A DNA stretch of 64,000 nucleotides from Tetrapyrgos nigripes (Eukaryota; Basidiomycota; Agaricomycetes; Agaricales; Campanellaceae), in NCBI GenBank assembly GCA_013368315.1, contig JAACJM010000112.1, forward strand, positions 1 to 64,000. Direction: 5' to 3'. Below are positions 11,401-20,211 of this stretch, piece by piece (the stretch's first letter is position 1; every line of letters starts with the position of its first letter). The notes beneath the pieces were generated by a model. It saw only the letters and a list, made by a program, of their open reading frames with translations, was not told the DNA's origin and did no database searches. Both the position numbers and the translations under genes were made by a program.

Positions 11401-12209
11401 CAGTGCTGCAGCTCTTCTAGTGTTAAACCGCCTCCCTCGTGAGCCTTCTGCACCAAAGTGGTTGGTGAAATGCATTTCACTTGGTCAGGCCGACACTGCT
11501 CTATGATCCCCGCTTCCAGCATCTCGTCAATCTTCTGGTGGAAGAATTTCTTCTGTGGAGGTGTCAAAGGCCGCTGGTGTACGTTTCTCGGGAACTCTGC
11601 CTCCTCTGGTATGTTTAGCCTATGTATGGCGCCCTCTACTGCATGGACCTCACTTACAGAAAGCGCAAAGCAGTCTGCATAGGAACGAAGCAGTGTGACC
11701 ACCTGGGACCGTTCATCCTTTGTCAAGTCTTCCCCAATGGTGACCTCCTGTAGGACATGGTCAACCCTTGCTGGTAGGAATGGATTTGATTTCCGAGTAA
11801 ATATGCTCTCGCTCTGTATTCCCTCCAGTGGTATATCCATGCCCAGTGGTCCTCCAACAATGGCTTCGTCCACTGATATGTGGCACACCGGGTTATCTGA
11901 AAGTGTAGGTGTGTTAATTGCATGCTTTTCAACAGAGAAATTATCAAGGAAGACTTCCCTCGAGGGGGGTGCACGACTACCCCCCACAAAGTTCATGTGC
12001 TTAGTCCCAGTGCTTGACGTCCAACGTCGTTTTCCTACAACTCTCGCCTTCTGCTTCATCACTTTCTGCTTCACCACCTTTGATGCTGTTTCCACTTCCT
12101 TTTGTACCACCTCTCCCCTGTATCGTTGTGAGTTCTTCTTTCTCTTCCATTGATTACACTTATTCCTTCTTTTAGAACGCCGCCCTGCAAATACGTCTAC
12201 ACCTCGTTG
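8499..12209 (-). CDS. Pol of the young element: RT, RNase H and integrase
   Basis: This is a long uninterrupted frame. RT lies about 11250-10700, with the first catalytic Asp in LFDFASGF and the FVDDGAS box. RNase H lies about 10520-10090 with its acidic residues in ITSDGCKEGF, LLEFAALKCG and IETDCQ. The integrase zinc domain has HAEAGHF and CGKCKNFG. The integrase core has D in VGDYLAM and SDGRSHF and E in NGLVEGANK; I count exactly 35 residues between the last two, a proper D,D-35-E. No chromodomain is seen at the C-terminus. Upstream the same frame continues to pro but is cut by TGA codons at 12210-12212 and 12357-12359. Pol was therefore presumably made as part of Gag-Pro-Pol before those mutations. 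This copy cannot express the full polyprotein unless the stops are read through. Confidence 0.9.
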   Translation of the reverse strand, partial: QRGVDVFAGRRSKRRNKCNQWKRKKNSQRYRGEVVQKEVETASKVVKQKVMKQKARVVGKRRWTSSTGTKHMNFVGGSRAPPSREVFLDNFSVEKHAINTPTLSDNPVCHISVDEAIVGGPLGMDIPLEGIQSESIFTRKSNPFLPARVDHVLQEVTIGEDLTKDERSQVVTLLRSYADCFALSVSEVHAVEGAIHRLNIPEEAEFPRNVHQRPLTPPQKKFFHQKIDEMLEAGIIEQCRPDQVKCISPTTLVQKAHEGGGLTLEELQHCLNDQHVLAGLAPAFQLPPRPITAIDKLDAPPAQKWRVCQNFDTINKVTKVAPMPQGNIRPKQQRVSGHRYLYLFDFASGFYACEVAPESRPYTCFYVEGRGYFWYRRMPFGLTGAPSTFAQMTADLLSDLIADGVLELFVDDGASAADTFGEMMGKLTRLLDRVRDKKLSLLASKSSFFMKEGVFAGACVGPEGVMPDLTKLTAIVDWPQPEDALNLESFLGLTSHFRDLIKGYAKEERPLRDLVNVPLPNPCSKTTYRAVKRKHKLAGLWTDEHTRAFIKLKELLTSKPVLKCPKFDGTPFIITSDGCKEGFAAVLSQRFETVLPNGHTVWKAHPIAFMSKRTSKTEEKYKPFLLEFAALKCGLDKFSDTIWGSPVEIETDCQALRDVIMNPNLNATHAQWRDSIIAHNIIEVRHIPGKKNVVADGLSRMWEEKPRILGDGSEWMVSEDWECAHGLVQDVMHVAVDEGVKALRKRFIDEPILLEVIDSLEGLTSGMHIKQQQRAKHHAEGYVIEEGKLWRLRGVTGVRARSKVECISRTEAVKLVEVEHAEAGHFGQDTVKLKLLDTIWSPNLDESILKAISKCGKCKNFGQTHLHSLLIPVTHRHPFKLLVGDYLAMPKGKGGYTTLGVYVDSYSCHIWAFKYKVKGSGKTTVDGLGRLFNGYIPPEVFQSDGRSHFNCEEVRDYCQHYGVKTNAVAAYSPWINGLVEGANKLLLGVLKRLCAPGLGEDEYDDVNAKDLSNTWPEHLDEALWHLNHRILKSLQFSPKELLLGLVVNTKPTPVEESSSVLHPEDVERQMAYVAQQRLDRYNATMRHAEKQKSAFDKCVTKHFPRETAFRKGQLVQVYQSDLDYTFKTERKIVPKWSRPRWVADRVANSYRLEMLDGTPIDGLFSSQRLRAFEAREGTKLFEEQKVFEEELERENVPKAVNDSVEALTATNGLMAGCNSVVDWADLVGETSFLSNG

Positions 12210-12356
12210 TCACCAAAATATCCAGGGTTCCTCCTCGTCCTCTACCTCCTCGACCGTGACTTTGTATTTGAAGGTATGTTTCCCAAGATTATTCAATGCT
12301 ACCATTGCAACATTGTTAGTAACGTTCTTAGTCAGGTCCAGATTGTCATTGGAGAC

Positions 12357-13018
12357 TCACCTCGAGGGGGGTTCGCCTGGATTGCCCCCCATTAAGTCTT
12401 CACACTGTCTTCCCAAGAGCTCGTTCTGTAGGACCACCTTTCCGGAACTATGAGGTATGTCTATAACATCCTGTTCATAATTGTGGTTGGCCTTGAACCG
12501 AGTCAAGAGGGGTTTTCCAACTAGAAACTCCCATGCCCCTCTGCTATCAAACACCTCAAATTCTCCATTCACTTCCACTCCACCAAGAACCAAACGGCCT
12601 TTCCAGCATACCAGGCTAGGTACTATTATGCCATTTGCCATACGTAACCTTTTGGTTGATGGTTCCCAACCTGTAAGCTTCTCCTTGACTCTATGGTACA
12701 CCTCCTCTGACATAGCCGCTACCATAGCACCGTCGTCAAAAAATCCTTTCACTGCCACAAGACTATCCACACCAACAATTCCCAATTCATGGACAAAAGG
12801 TAACACCTTTTCAGCTCCCTCTCGCACCAAGTAGAGATCAATAACCTCATATTCAGGTTTCGCAACTACATCAAGAACAGCTGTAGGGCTATTTTCAGTC
12901 CATGTGGGGCCTTCAGTGCTTTCCCTAGGCAGCGCCTCCTCCTGTCCAGGGATTCCTACTCCTCCGAGCGTCTCATTATGGGCCGTCCGTTTGGCACTTA
13001 CACAGATGGCCCTTCTCC
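12357..13018 (-). CDS. Retropepsin (pro) of the young element, -1 frame relative to gag
   Basis: The frame opens inside the gag end and reads through AICVSAKRT into a protease domain with the active-site motif FFDDGAMV near 12730. That is the D-D-G-A variant of the retropepsin D-T/S-G-A. The domain ends GEPPSR and then meets TGA. After that TGA the same frame stays open for about 48 codons to a second TGA and then joins pol. Pro and pol were therefore originally one frame. Entry into this frame is best explained by -1 slippage at 13019-13025. Confidence 0.75.
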
Positions 13019-14650
13019 ATTTCCCTGGCCCTCATTTCCATATCCATATCCGTATCCCTCATATCCGTACCCGCCATATCTGTAATCCACGAAAGCCACC
13101 ACAACACTATTTGGGTCATCTCGCAAGTATGGGCCTAGTTCGGCACTACACAGCCTCCTCCACACCTTCTCTTTCTCGTTCAGGGTTTGGTTCTGGCACA
13201 TGTCACCTCGGTGTCCACATTTACCACACTGAAAACACTCGCCAGTACAGACATTGGAGGTTCCTGGTTCAAGGGGATAGGGTCGCTCAAATGTGACTGG
13301 CATGGCATTTCCTCCATGCTGCTGAGCCCATTCCTCCTTCTGGATATTGTACGCTTTCCGGACCTTTTCAGTATTGGGATGGCGGATCAATGCTGTGACG
13401 TTCCTACGTAGGACGGGTCGTTGTGCATCAGTGAGGCGTGTGATGTTTCGTTGTGGTTGTCCAAATGCTCCTCCCCTTTGCCCATATCCGAAACCTCCTC
13501 GACCTCGAAAACCTCCATATCCCCCACCACCGTATCCATATCCCCCTCCACTATATCCCCCTCCACTGTAGCCTCCCCTGAAACCGCCGTAGGCTGGCAT
13601 GTTGGCCCCCAGATTAGCGGCCGCTAACCGGCCTGTGATCCCCCTTGTTGGTGTCTCTGGCATCGGTCCTGCCATGCCCAAAATCCTATCATACTTCTCC
13701 CTCAGCTCCTTCTCCTTCTTCTCCTTCTCGGCTTCTTTCTCTTTCTCCTCCTGCAGCTTCTTCACTTCCTTCTTTATGAACTCGACATCAGCCACCCTGA
13801 TTGCCTCCTGGAACGACGTCCAATTCTTTTGTGAGGATGGTACCAGGCCTTGGAGAATGCTGGGAAGGTTATTCCAAACCAGGACGATGAGGAAATCACT
13901 CTCGTGAATACCGGCATTACATGCAAGCTCGTCGAGCTCGTCCGCCATTTTGATATGACTCCACACTTCAACTCCTCCCTTTTCAACTTTCTTTCCTAGG
14001 TTCTCCTCTGCCATCCTATATGCCGATAACTCCATTACATAATCTCTAGCACTCTTCTTTACCTGAATCGGCTTTGGCCAACGTTTCTCGAACTGTGCCA
14101 CCAGCTCCTTCCAGGTAACCGGCGGTTTTGCTCCTTCCATGATCTCCTCATACCACACCTCTGCTGCGCCTGATGGAAATAGAAGGTCTTTGAAGTCCTC
14201 GATGCGGTCCTTGTCATTGGCAATGTGTGTTAGTTTCTGTTTAGCTTTTTTGATGAAGACGTGTGGGTTTTCAGAGGCGCGGCCGTCGCCATAGAAGAGT
14301 TTGAGTTCCTCCATGGGCACAGCGTGTTTACGACTAGGGTATGGATTGGGGACTGGGTTTTCGGGGAAGGGTGCGGGTGATGTTGCTGGTGTGTTATATG
14401 GGGGAAAGGGGAGTAGACCATCGTCGCTCTCTGATGATGACGAGATAGATGATTCGGTTGAAGATGGTATGATTGGCTGTGACTCTCTCCAGGCAACTGG
14501 AGTAAACCACAGGTCAAAGTCGGGACCGTTTAGTATAGTTCTGTCTCCTGTAGTAGGACTTGGGGAACGAGAGTTGCCAAAGAATTGCCCCCGGTATAAT
14601 GCCAGGGTGTGTAGTGTGTGGGTGGTTCCGAAAACTGGAACTGGGAACAT
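12998..14650 (-). CDS. Gag of the young Ty3/gypsy element
   Basis: This is an intact 550-residue Gag. It starts at ATG 14648-14650, 125 bp inside the 5' LTR. After a Ser/Pro-rich leader comes a capsid-like helical region (MEELKLFYGDGRASENPHVF onwards, about residues 110-290), typical of Ty3 gag domains. A highly charged Lys/Glu coil follows (about 290-325). A long Gly/Tyr/Arg-rich stretch with GGY and RGG repeats lies at about 365-400. A single C-x2-C-x4-H-x4-C knuckle, CFQCGKCGHRGDMC, is at about residue 475. The stop lies six codons after a GGGAAAT heptamer. Confidence 0.9.
   Translation of the reverse strand: MFPVPVFGTTHTLHTLALYRGQFFGNSRSPSPTTGDRTILNGPDFDLWFTPVAWRESQPIIPSSTESSISSSSESDDGLLPFPPYNTPATSPAPFPENPVPNPYPSRKHAVPMEELKLFYGDGRASENPHVFIKKAKQKLTHIANDKDRIEDFKDLLFPSGAAEVWYEEIMEGAKPPVTWKELVAQFEKRWPKPIQVKKSARDYVMELSAYRMAEENLGKKVEKGGVEVWSHIKMADELDELACNAGIHESDFLIVLVWNNLPSILQGLVPSSQKNWTSFQEAIRVADVEFIKKEVKKLQEEKEKEAEKEKKEKELREKYDRILGMAGPMPETPTRGITGRLAAANLGANMPAYGGFRGGYSGGGYSGGGYGYGGGGYGGFRGRGGFGYGQRGGAFGQPQRNITRLTDAQRPVLRRNVTALIRHPNTEKVRKAYNIQKEEWAQQHGGNAMPVTFERPYPLEPGTSNVCTGECFQCGKCGHRGDMCQNQTLNEKEKVWRRLCSAELGPYLRDDPNSVVVAFVDYRYGGYGYEGYGYGYGNEGQGNGEGPSV
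13019..13025 (-). promoter_or_regulatory. Candidate -1 ribosomal frameshift site GGGAAAT
   Basis: Read in the gag frame as G GGA AAT, this fits the X-XXY-YYZ pattern. It lies just upstream of the gag stop. The -1 frame becomes open just before it, after a TGA, and continues into the protease. Known lentiviral sites such as GGGAAAC are close relatives. A downstream stem or pseudoknot was not examined. Confidence 0.55.
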
Positions 14651-14757
14651 ATAAGGGACTGGGAATAGGAACGTGGGTGATGTGTGTTTTCCTTGTGTAT
14701 CTAGTTCTGATGGAAACTGTTGCCGCTACGCAGGGAAGACCTGCAGGTATCGAAGCT

Positions 14758-14771
14758 CACTCTCGTCACCA
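14758..14771 (-). promoter_or_regulatory. Primer-binding site matching tRNA-Leu(AAG)
   Basis: On the plus strand this reads CACTCTCGTCACCA, three bases inside the 5' LTR. The tRNA-Leu gene at 25037-25140 ends CACTCTCGTCA and the mature tRNA gains CCA. The match is therefore 14 of 14. The other tRNA-Leu in the window (CAG, 45949-46028) has one mismatch here. Confidence 0.85.
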
Positions 14772-14774
14772 AGA

Positions 14775-14936
14775 TGGAGACGGCCAAGGGGAAACTGGCT
14801 AGCAAGGGATCCCAACGCAAAGTCGCGTCGTGGTCTTATTCTGTCTCTCGCTAACTACTACAACCTGTATCTATGTAGAAGCTCTTGCCAAACATGTACA
14901 AACAACCAGCTCCTAATCCCCTCTCTCCCTACTCCA
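14775..14936 (-). repeat. 5' LTR of the young Ty3/gypsy element
   Basis: This is a 162-bp LTR with terminal inverted TGGAG/CTCCA. It is followed in sense by a 3-nt spacer and the tRNA-Leu primer site. Confidence 0.93.
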
Positions 14937-15766
14937 TCGCAAAAATCAATTCTCAGCCTCCAATAACTCTCAGAAGTTCTTCTGGCCTTGATCTCAATCT
15001 ATTCACCTGTGACAAGAGTTATGAATTTGGAAATCTGATAGATGGGCCTGGGGAAAAGACACTCATATTCAACATCACTACAAACAACACAGATGATCAT
15101 CAGCTGGTGTTTTACCTGGTTTACTTTGTTTATGAACCATCTCCTCATACACCAGTTGATGGTGACATCTTGCAGATCGGGAACACTGCATTTTTTCCAG
15201 ATGGCATGCAGGTGGGAGACTCAAACTTTGAGTTGAGTCCAGGATGGGTAAGACAAACTGACTTTAGCGCCTTCATATGGATTACAGATGTAGCTGAAAC
15301 CAAGGCTACAATGGTGTGTCCCTTTTCAAATCTTCCTAGTGGTTCTAATCAATCAAATTTTTGTTGCATCCAGGAACAAAAGTAGAGCTATATAGTACTC
15401 CCATCCAACCTATCAACGCAAGATGTCAACTGGATGACAGTGGAATGCTCCCTTTCCCAACAAAAGATGGACTACAGGAAATTCTCATGCAGTTGATCTT
15501 AAATCTTTCGTCTTTATCATGATCAAAAACCACAACAATCTAGAAATCGACTTCTTTGTAGTCACATCCCTTACAAAAGATCAACAAGACTCTCTAGCTT
15601 CACAATTGGCTTCACCAACTCCAAGTCCAAATCCACCAGGACAAAATTCCACCTCCAAAGGCGGTCTGATCGGTGGTGTGGTTGTCCTTGCACTCCTTTA
15701 CTGTATTAGATGCCTGTGGATCCAGCAGTGTCAACTGATGTATTCTTTGAGCTCACTGCAAGTCTG
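14937..15766 (+). pseudogene. Host gene remnant cut by the retrotransposon; single-pass membrane protein
   Basis: Coding sequence starts abruptly at the element border. It reads about 130 residues rich in Asn and acidic positions (FNITTNNTDDHQLVF, DGDILQIGNTAFFP, ELSPGWVRQTD). It then breaks at 15383-15385 (TAG), unless a very short 32-nt intron (15341-15372) is accepted, which would continue as GTKVELYST. A further frame change is needed near 15490 to reach KNHNNLEIDFFVVTSLTKDQ. The end has a Pro/Ser linker and a Gly/Val-rich hydrophobic segment (GGLIGGVVVLALL), as in fungal type I membrane proteins. I do not recognise the family. No start codon could be placed, so the 5' end was probably lost or separated by the insertion. 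Confidence 0.55.
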
Positions 15767-16932
15767 AAACCTCCCTATAAGTACAGAAACTAAGCAATAC
15801 TGGGGGACCCGCAATGGTCATGGTGGGACTTGTTATAATAGTAGCCTGTGAGACATCTCTCTCCCCCAATTCCTTCTTCAGAAATTTCACAGAACAAGTC
15901 TACGAGATGATTAGCAAAATTTAGTAGAATGTATCTTGGCAGGGATTTCGCGAATGGCTTTTTGTGATGTGTGACAGCCAATTTTTTTTGTGAATTTTGG
16001 GGGTACATGACACATGATTCACGAATTGAATGAAATGGGACAGTATAAAAGACTTGTTCTATCCTTTCACATCCATCAACGTCACTATAAATTGCTTTGT
16101 CCTTTCTTCTACTAATAGATAGTGTGTGTTGCACCAGATGCAAACTCCCATAAATCTCCAGCCATGCAAAGGAATTACCGGAGATTTATTTTGTACCACT
16201 CAAGAGTACAGATTGAAATACTCCAGTATGCCAAAAATTCACTGTAAATCTCAGGTAAGTCCTTTGTCATTGCTGGATATTTATGGGGTTTTGCATCCAG
16301 TGTTGCAACCACACACTTTAAGCAGGTACTTCTGTCTTCTTTCTTTTCATTGTTCTCAAAGATCATTTTCTCAAAGATCATTTGAGCATCAGGAGAAGAG
16401 GATGATTTGGACAGACTAGTCTTACAACCCCAAACCTTTCAGTGGTATGTTCTGACTCTGCCTTTCCCTGGACTTGGATTGAAGATCCTCTTTTGAGAAT
16501 AAGTTCGAAGTTTTCACATTATGGACTTGTCCAGCATTCTGTCATGATGGGCAGATGGGCAGAATAATCATCCTTACATCAGACCGGATATTTATTCAGC
16601 ATTAGTTGTGTTCAGAAGGGAAATATATACAACTACCCATAGCATTGAGCTAGCTGGAGCACGTTGGATGATGAACAGATGGGCAGAAACAACACCTGAA
16701 GAATCCAGGTCAAGCATAAGGCACAGAATGACTTGATATTGTGACACTAGTTTGAGATAATAATAATATTATTATTATTATTATTTTTTTTTACAACACA
16801 AGTTGCAAGACATTATTTTATATGAAAGGAAAGGAATTCTACATGAGGATGGTGGTTATTGACTGTAGGTAGAGGATGCGGAGAATTTTGTGTGAGAGGA
16901 ATTGGAGATGAAGTTAGGTAGAAGGAGTGAGG
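15767..16932. other. Gene-poor stretch with an AT microsatellite
   Basis: No protein-coding sequence is recognised. Positions about 16759-16792 hold an ATT/AAT microsatellite and a T-run. A short direct duplication, TTCTCAAAGATCATTT, occurs near 16353-16384. Confidence 0.45.
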
Positions 16933-17400
16933 TTAGAAACTGAGGTGTTTTAGGTGTTGACAGGCATATGCTTGGTCAATGTGAATAGTGGTGATGGTGT
17001 GGATGTTGCACCAGTATCTGGTGAAAGCACTAGACTTCCAATGACCCATCATCTTCATGGTTTCCATATCAACACCTCTGTGGAGGAGGAAAGTGGTGCC
17101 ACCAATGTGGAAGGAATGGCCCATGAAATGAGGGTATCCTTCTTCAGCCCAGACTTTGTTGCACATGGAAAGGAAAACATGTTTTGTCAAAACATGAAGG
17201 TTGCTGTTGTCATCTCTATAGGACATGAGGGTGTTTGCTCTGACATGGGCATGTGTGGCTTTGATAGCATTGAGGGAGCCTTTGAACAGAGTAATGTGTG
17301 CTCTGTCGCCTTTGCAGCCTTCAGTTTTTGTGCATGGAAGGAAAAGGTTGATGGGGCCATATTTGTGTTTGCAGATTGGGGGAGGGAGTTCTGTTGTAGA
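16933..17400 (-). pseudogene. Tyrosine recombinase C-terminal fragment
   Basis: The minus-strand frame reads TKTEGCKGDRAHITL, then LTKHVFLSMCNKVWAEEG, then GHSFHIGGTTFLLHRGVD, then HWKSSAFTRYW. This is the catalytic core of the tyrosine recombinase/integrase-like proteins scattered through mushroom genomes. In that family the box is usually GHSFRIGGTT. Here the Arg of H-x-x-R is His, which should abolish strand transfer. The nucleophile Tyr in RYW is present. The N-terminal half is missing. The natural C-terminal end and stop at 16933 seem kept. Confidence 0.7.
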
Positions 17401-17528
17401 ATCTAGTAGAATACTGTAGTGTACTCTAGTAGATACAACTCTGAGAGGTACTTACCTTAGCAAGTACACTGTGGATCCTTATGGATCCCTGCATCATAAT
17501 CTTACTCATACACAGGCTCATAAGCACT

Positions 17529-17655
17529 TGTAGAATATTCTAGTACTAGTACATGTACATATAAAATCTCTCTCTCAAGCCCAGTAGCTACATTATCAAT
17601 ATACATACTTTCCTCTGCTCTTACTCGCCCTCTACTCCTCACTTGTATTCCAACA
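17529..17655 (-). repeat. Possible solo Copia-type LTR
   Basis: In minus orientation this 127-bp segment begins TGTTGGAATAC and ends GAATATTCTACA, like the short LTRs of fungal Ty1/Copia elements. Just beyond it is AGTGCTTATGAGCCTG, which resembles a decayed initiator-Met primer site. No second LTR or target duplication was found. The call is tentative. Confidence 0.3.
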
Positions 17656-19953
17656 AGTTCAACTGTGTCTAGAACATGAGGATCTTTCTTGGGCTCTGTG
17701 ATGGTACATTCTATCATAGCCATATTCATTGTATTTGCTTAGCTTACTTAATACATGACATCTTGGTACTACACTATGATGTTGTCCTGATGCCTAATGA
17801 GTGTCACACCTCTCTCATCCAACACTATGGCTGGACACCCATTTAACTGTCCTGACACCAGTAGTATCTGGCTGCCTGACCTATGTCATTGGTCATCTGC
17901 CTCACCTTGTGGACAATAAGGTCTAGGCCTTCAAGAGTCTTCATGACACCACACAGCTCCACAGTGGTGGGGGTACCATGAACTCTTGAGGCTAACTCTC
18001 ATGAGTCCTGGTTGGTGGAGGGAGCTTCTATAGCTCTCTCCTGACTAACCTGTACTCTGCTTTGTCAGTTAGGTGCTGCCAGCACATCGATTTAACAGGG
18101 TTGTTGTCTCCTTAAGGATATGAAGGAAGCTTTTATAGCTCTCTTCCAACTATCCTTTGTCTAGTCAGTAGAGGGAGCTCCTATAGCTATCTCCTGATTA
18201 GCCCTCGCTCTGTCTCATTGGATAGGCACAACCAGTGTACTGACTTAGCAGTGCCAACATCCTCCTAAGGGTATGAAGGGAGCTTCTATAGCTCTCTCTC
18301 TATCTTTCAATCTTCAATCAGTATTCTATTGCCTGTACCTCCCATGTCTGAATTGACCAAATGAGATTCTGTTTCTGGGATTGCACCCAGAGTAACATCC
18401 CTTGAACAAGATCTCCTCACACTAACAACTTAGTCAATTGGCCAATTTTGACCAGGTCGAAGTCCTCTTCATTATGAGACAGGCTGTTCTCCCCCCTACC
18501 AAGTTCTTTTATGAAGGCCTGGAGTGATAATCACTCCATCCTTACCAATACAATTCTTCTACTTTCTCATAACTAGGCCTCTCTGCTTACACATTGCCAA
18601 TCCCTTCATCCCTATGACCATTGCTGTCACTCCTAGCCACTCCTAGCACTTCTTTGCAGTTGAGATATCACGAGAAACTGGAGCTCTATAGCTCTGTTAC
18701 TCTTGATTAACTTCCATTGATAGTTCTTAGCAAGATGTGATGAGAAACAGGAGCTTTTAGAGCACCATTTCTATTCTACTGTCTCTTGAACTTAGCTACC
18801 AATGAAAAAAGTGAGGCCTCACTTAGCTCAACTCCTTCTTGACATTAACTGCACCTTGGCAAATGAAGTAACATTGTCTGCCTAATGCCCTGCTGTGTGC
18901 TCCCCTTGCTTGAACCCTGGATCAGCTGAGCTATAGCATCTGAGCTACATACCTTCTCCATTAGTGTGCAAGAGTCAGCTCAGTTACCCCTTAAAAGATC
19001 CAACAAGTATCCTTTGATTCCTTCAGAACTCACTGTTCTGCCTGCTCTCCCAAGCTTAGCTATGAGAAGATTGGGTCGTCTGAGGCAAACGCCTCACAAT
19101 ACGCACCAGGTGAACCCATCAATACAGAGCAATTTTGGTCTCTATTAGGTCTCCTACTGGATTGGATGATCTGGTGCCATCTGAGTGATTGCTGCTTTGG
19201 ACTTGGATGCAGATGGCCAAAGATATAAAAGGCGCTGATAGGGGAAAGATAGGATTAAGATTGGAGAAACAGGGAAACATAGGAGAAAGATTGGAGAAAT
19301 AGGGGAAACATAGGAGAAACATAGAATCGTAAGAATAGAAGATTGATTGATAGGTTTTATAAGGTTCAAAGTCAGTGTTATAGGGTTTAAAGCATTCAAC
19401 AAGGAAATGCAATAGATGAATGATCAAAAAATGAGTTCAATAATGAAGTACAAGAGGAAGGAGGACAAAGAACTGTTGCAGTTTGTGACAGCTGCTAGTG
19501 GCAAGGGCCAAACCTTTTTTTCAAATTAAATCACTAGCATTTGTAAGGTACTAAACAGTAGTTCTACAGAGATTAACAGAGACTAACAAGAAAGGCAAGA
19601 GAATGGAGATACAGGTGTATAACTAAATTACACGACAAGAGAAGTAGCAGTAGAGGTAGAAGCAGTCTTGCTCTTTTTGGAAGGGGAACAACACTAACAT
19701 TGTTGTTGTCATCATCAAAGAACATAGCTTTCCTCTTCTTGATGTCCTTGGCAGGACTTAGAGCAAGTGATGGGTCCTTCTAGGAAGATGAAGATAGATA
19801 AGTCGAGCTGTCAATAGAATATGATGGCGAGAAGACGATAGCGGAGCTGTATAGTCGTTGAGAGTTTGTTGGTGATGTGTCGCTGACTGCTGGAATTTCC
19901 AAGAAGTTCGGGGACTGGATATATTTAGTAGGTACTTCTATATATCGGACCGT
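17656..19953. other. Degenerate repetitive DNA without a recognisable gene
   Basis: This stretch contains the tandem repeat at 18010-18310 and a purine-rich minisatellite near 19250-19325 based on GGAGAAA and GGGAAACATA. A minus-strand coding-looking scrap at about 19780-19690 includes SPAKDIKKRKAMFFDDDN. Further copies of a CTATAGCTCT motif lie near 18690. It looks like old transposon remains. Confidence 0.4.
18010..18310. repeat. About two copies of a diverged ~150-bp tandem repeat
   Basis: The motif GGGAGCTTCTATAGCTCTCT recurs at about 18020, 18126, 18173 and 18277 with substitutions. The pair of blocks CTCC-TAAGG-TATGAAGG near 18110-18125 and 18260-18275 shows a higher-order unit of about 150 bp. 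Confidence 0.55.
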
Positions 19954-20203
19954 GTGAATAGTCTATCAACAACTTCCTGTAAGGAGCCAAACCTAAAGGT
20001 TCGGCAATTAACAAAAGCGATGGTGGGCAGCTTGGGCTTCGTACAACAAGATTTTAACGCCAAAGGTGGTCTTCTCAGCGTGAGAAGCTTTCTCGCTGAA
20101 GTGCCGGAAGTGACTGTACTCAAAGAATTTCTCAATTACTGTAAGTACTTTACTTTAAACCAAAGTAATAAACAAAAATACATTAAAAAACTAAAAGGAA
20201 AGT
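19954..20203 (+). other. Short unidentified coding-like segment next to the hAT element
   Basis: A frame reads QLTKAMVGSLGFVQQDFN, then GGLLSVRSFLAEVPEVTVLK. It looks protein-like but I do not recognise it. The frame runs into AT-rich DNA just before the hAT target duplication. Confidence 0.25.
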
Positions 20204-20211
20204 TCAGAATG

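Larger units (their letters stand above)
8284..14936 (-). mobile_element. Young Ty3/gypsy element with 162-bp LTRs
   Basis: This 6653-bp LTR retrotransposon is read on the minus strand. Its LTRs (8284-8445 and 14775-14936) have the same length, with ends TGGAG...CTCCA. They differ at only two bases, both T in the left copy and C in the right. Flanks TTGC (8280-8283) and TCGC (14937-14940) look like a target duplication with one mismatch. Sense order is LTR, tRNA-Leu-type primer site, gag, pro, RT, RNase H, integrase, polypurine tract, LTR. The catalytic residues visible in RT, RNase H and integrase are intact. Two TGA codons interrupt the pro-pol frame. The FVDD form of the RT box places it away from the chromovirus at 2933-7959, in a divergent Ty3/gypsy group that I recall as common in mushrooms. 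Confidence 0.94.

Noticed and set aside
13421..13627. Ser/Pro-rich plus-strand frames at 13187-13907
   Set aside because: They mirror the Gly/Tyr/Arg repeats and charged coil of Gag on the opposite strand.
2928..14940. CRISPR-like or other prokaryotic array in the repeated sequences
   Set aside because: The repeats are two pairs of LTRs. The window is eukaryotic and shows no regularly spaced short repeats.
14885..15385. ORF starting inside the right LTR of the young element and running into host sequence
   Set aside because: The first 17 or so codons are LTR sequence. The apparent fusion is accidental, and the host part is treated as the broken gene.
19119..19427. Hydrophobic minus-strand 102-codon frame
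   Set aside because: It is produced by a purine-rich minisatellite (GGAGAAA and GGGAAACATA units) and has no other support.
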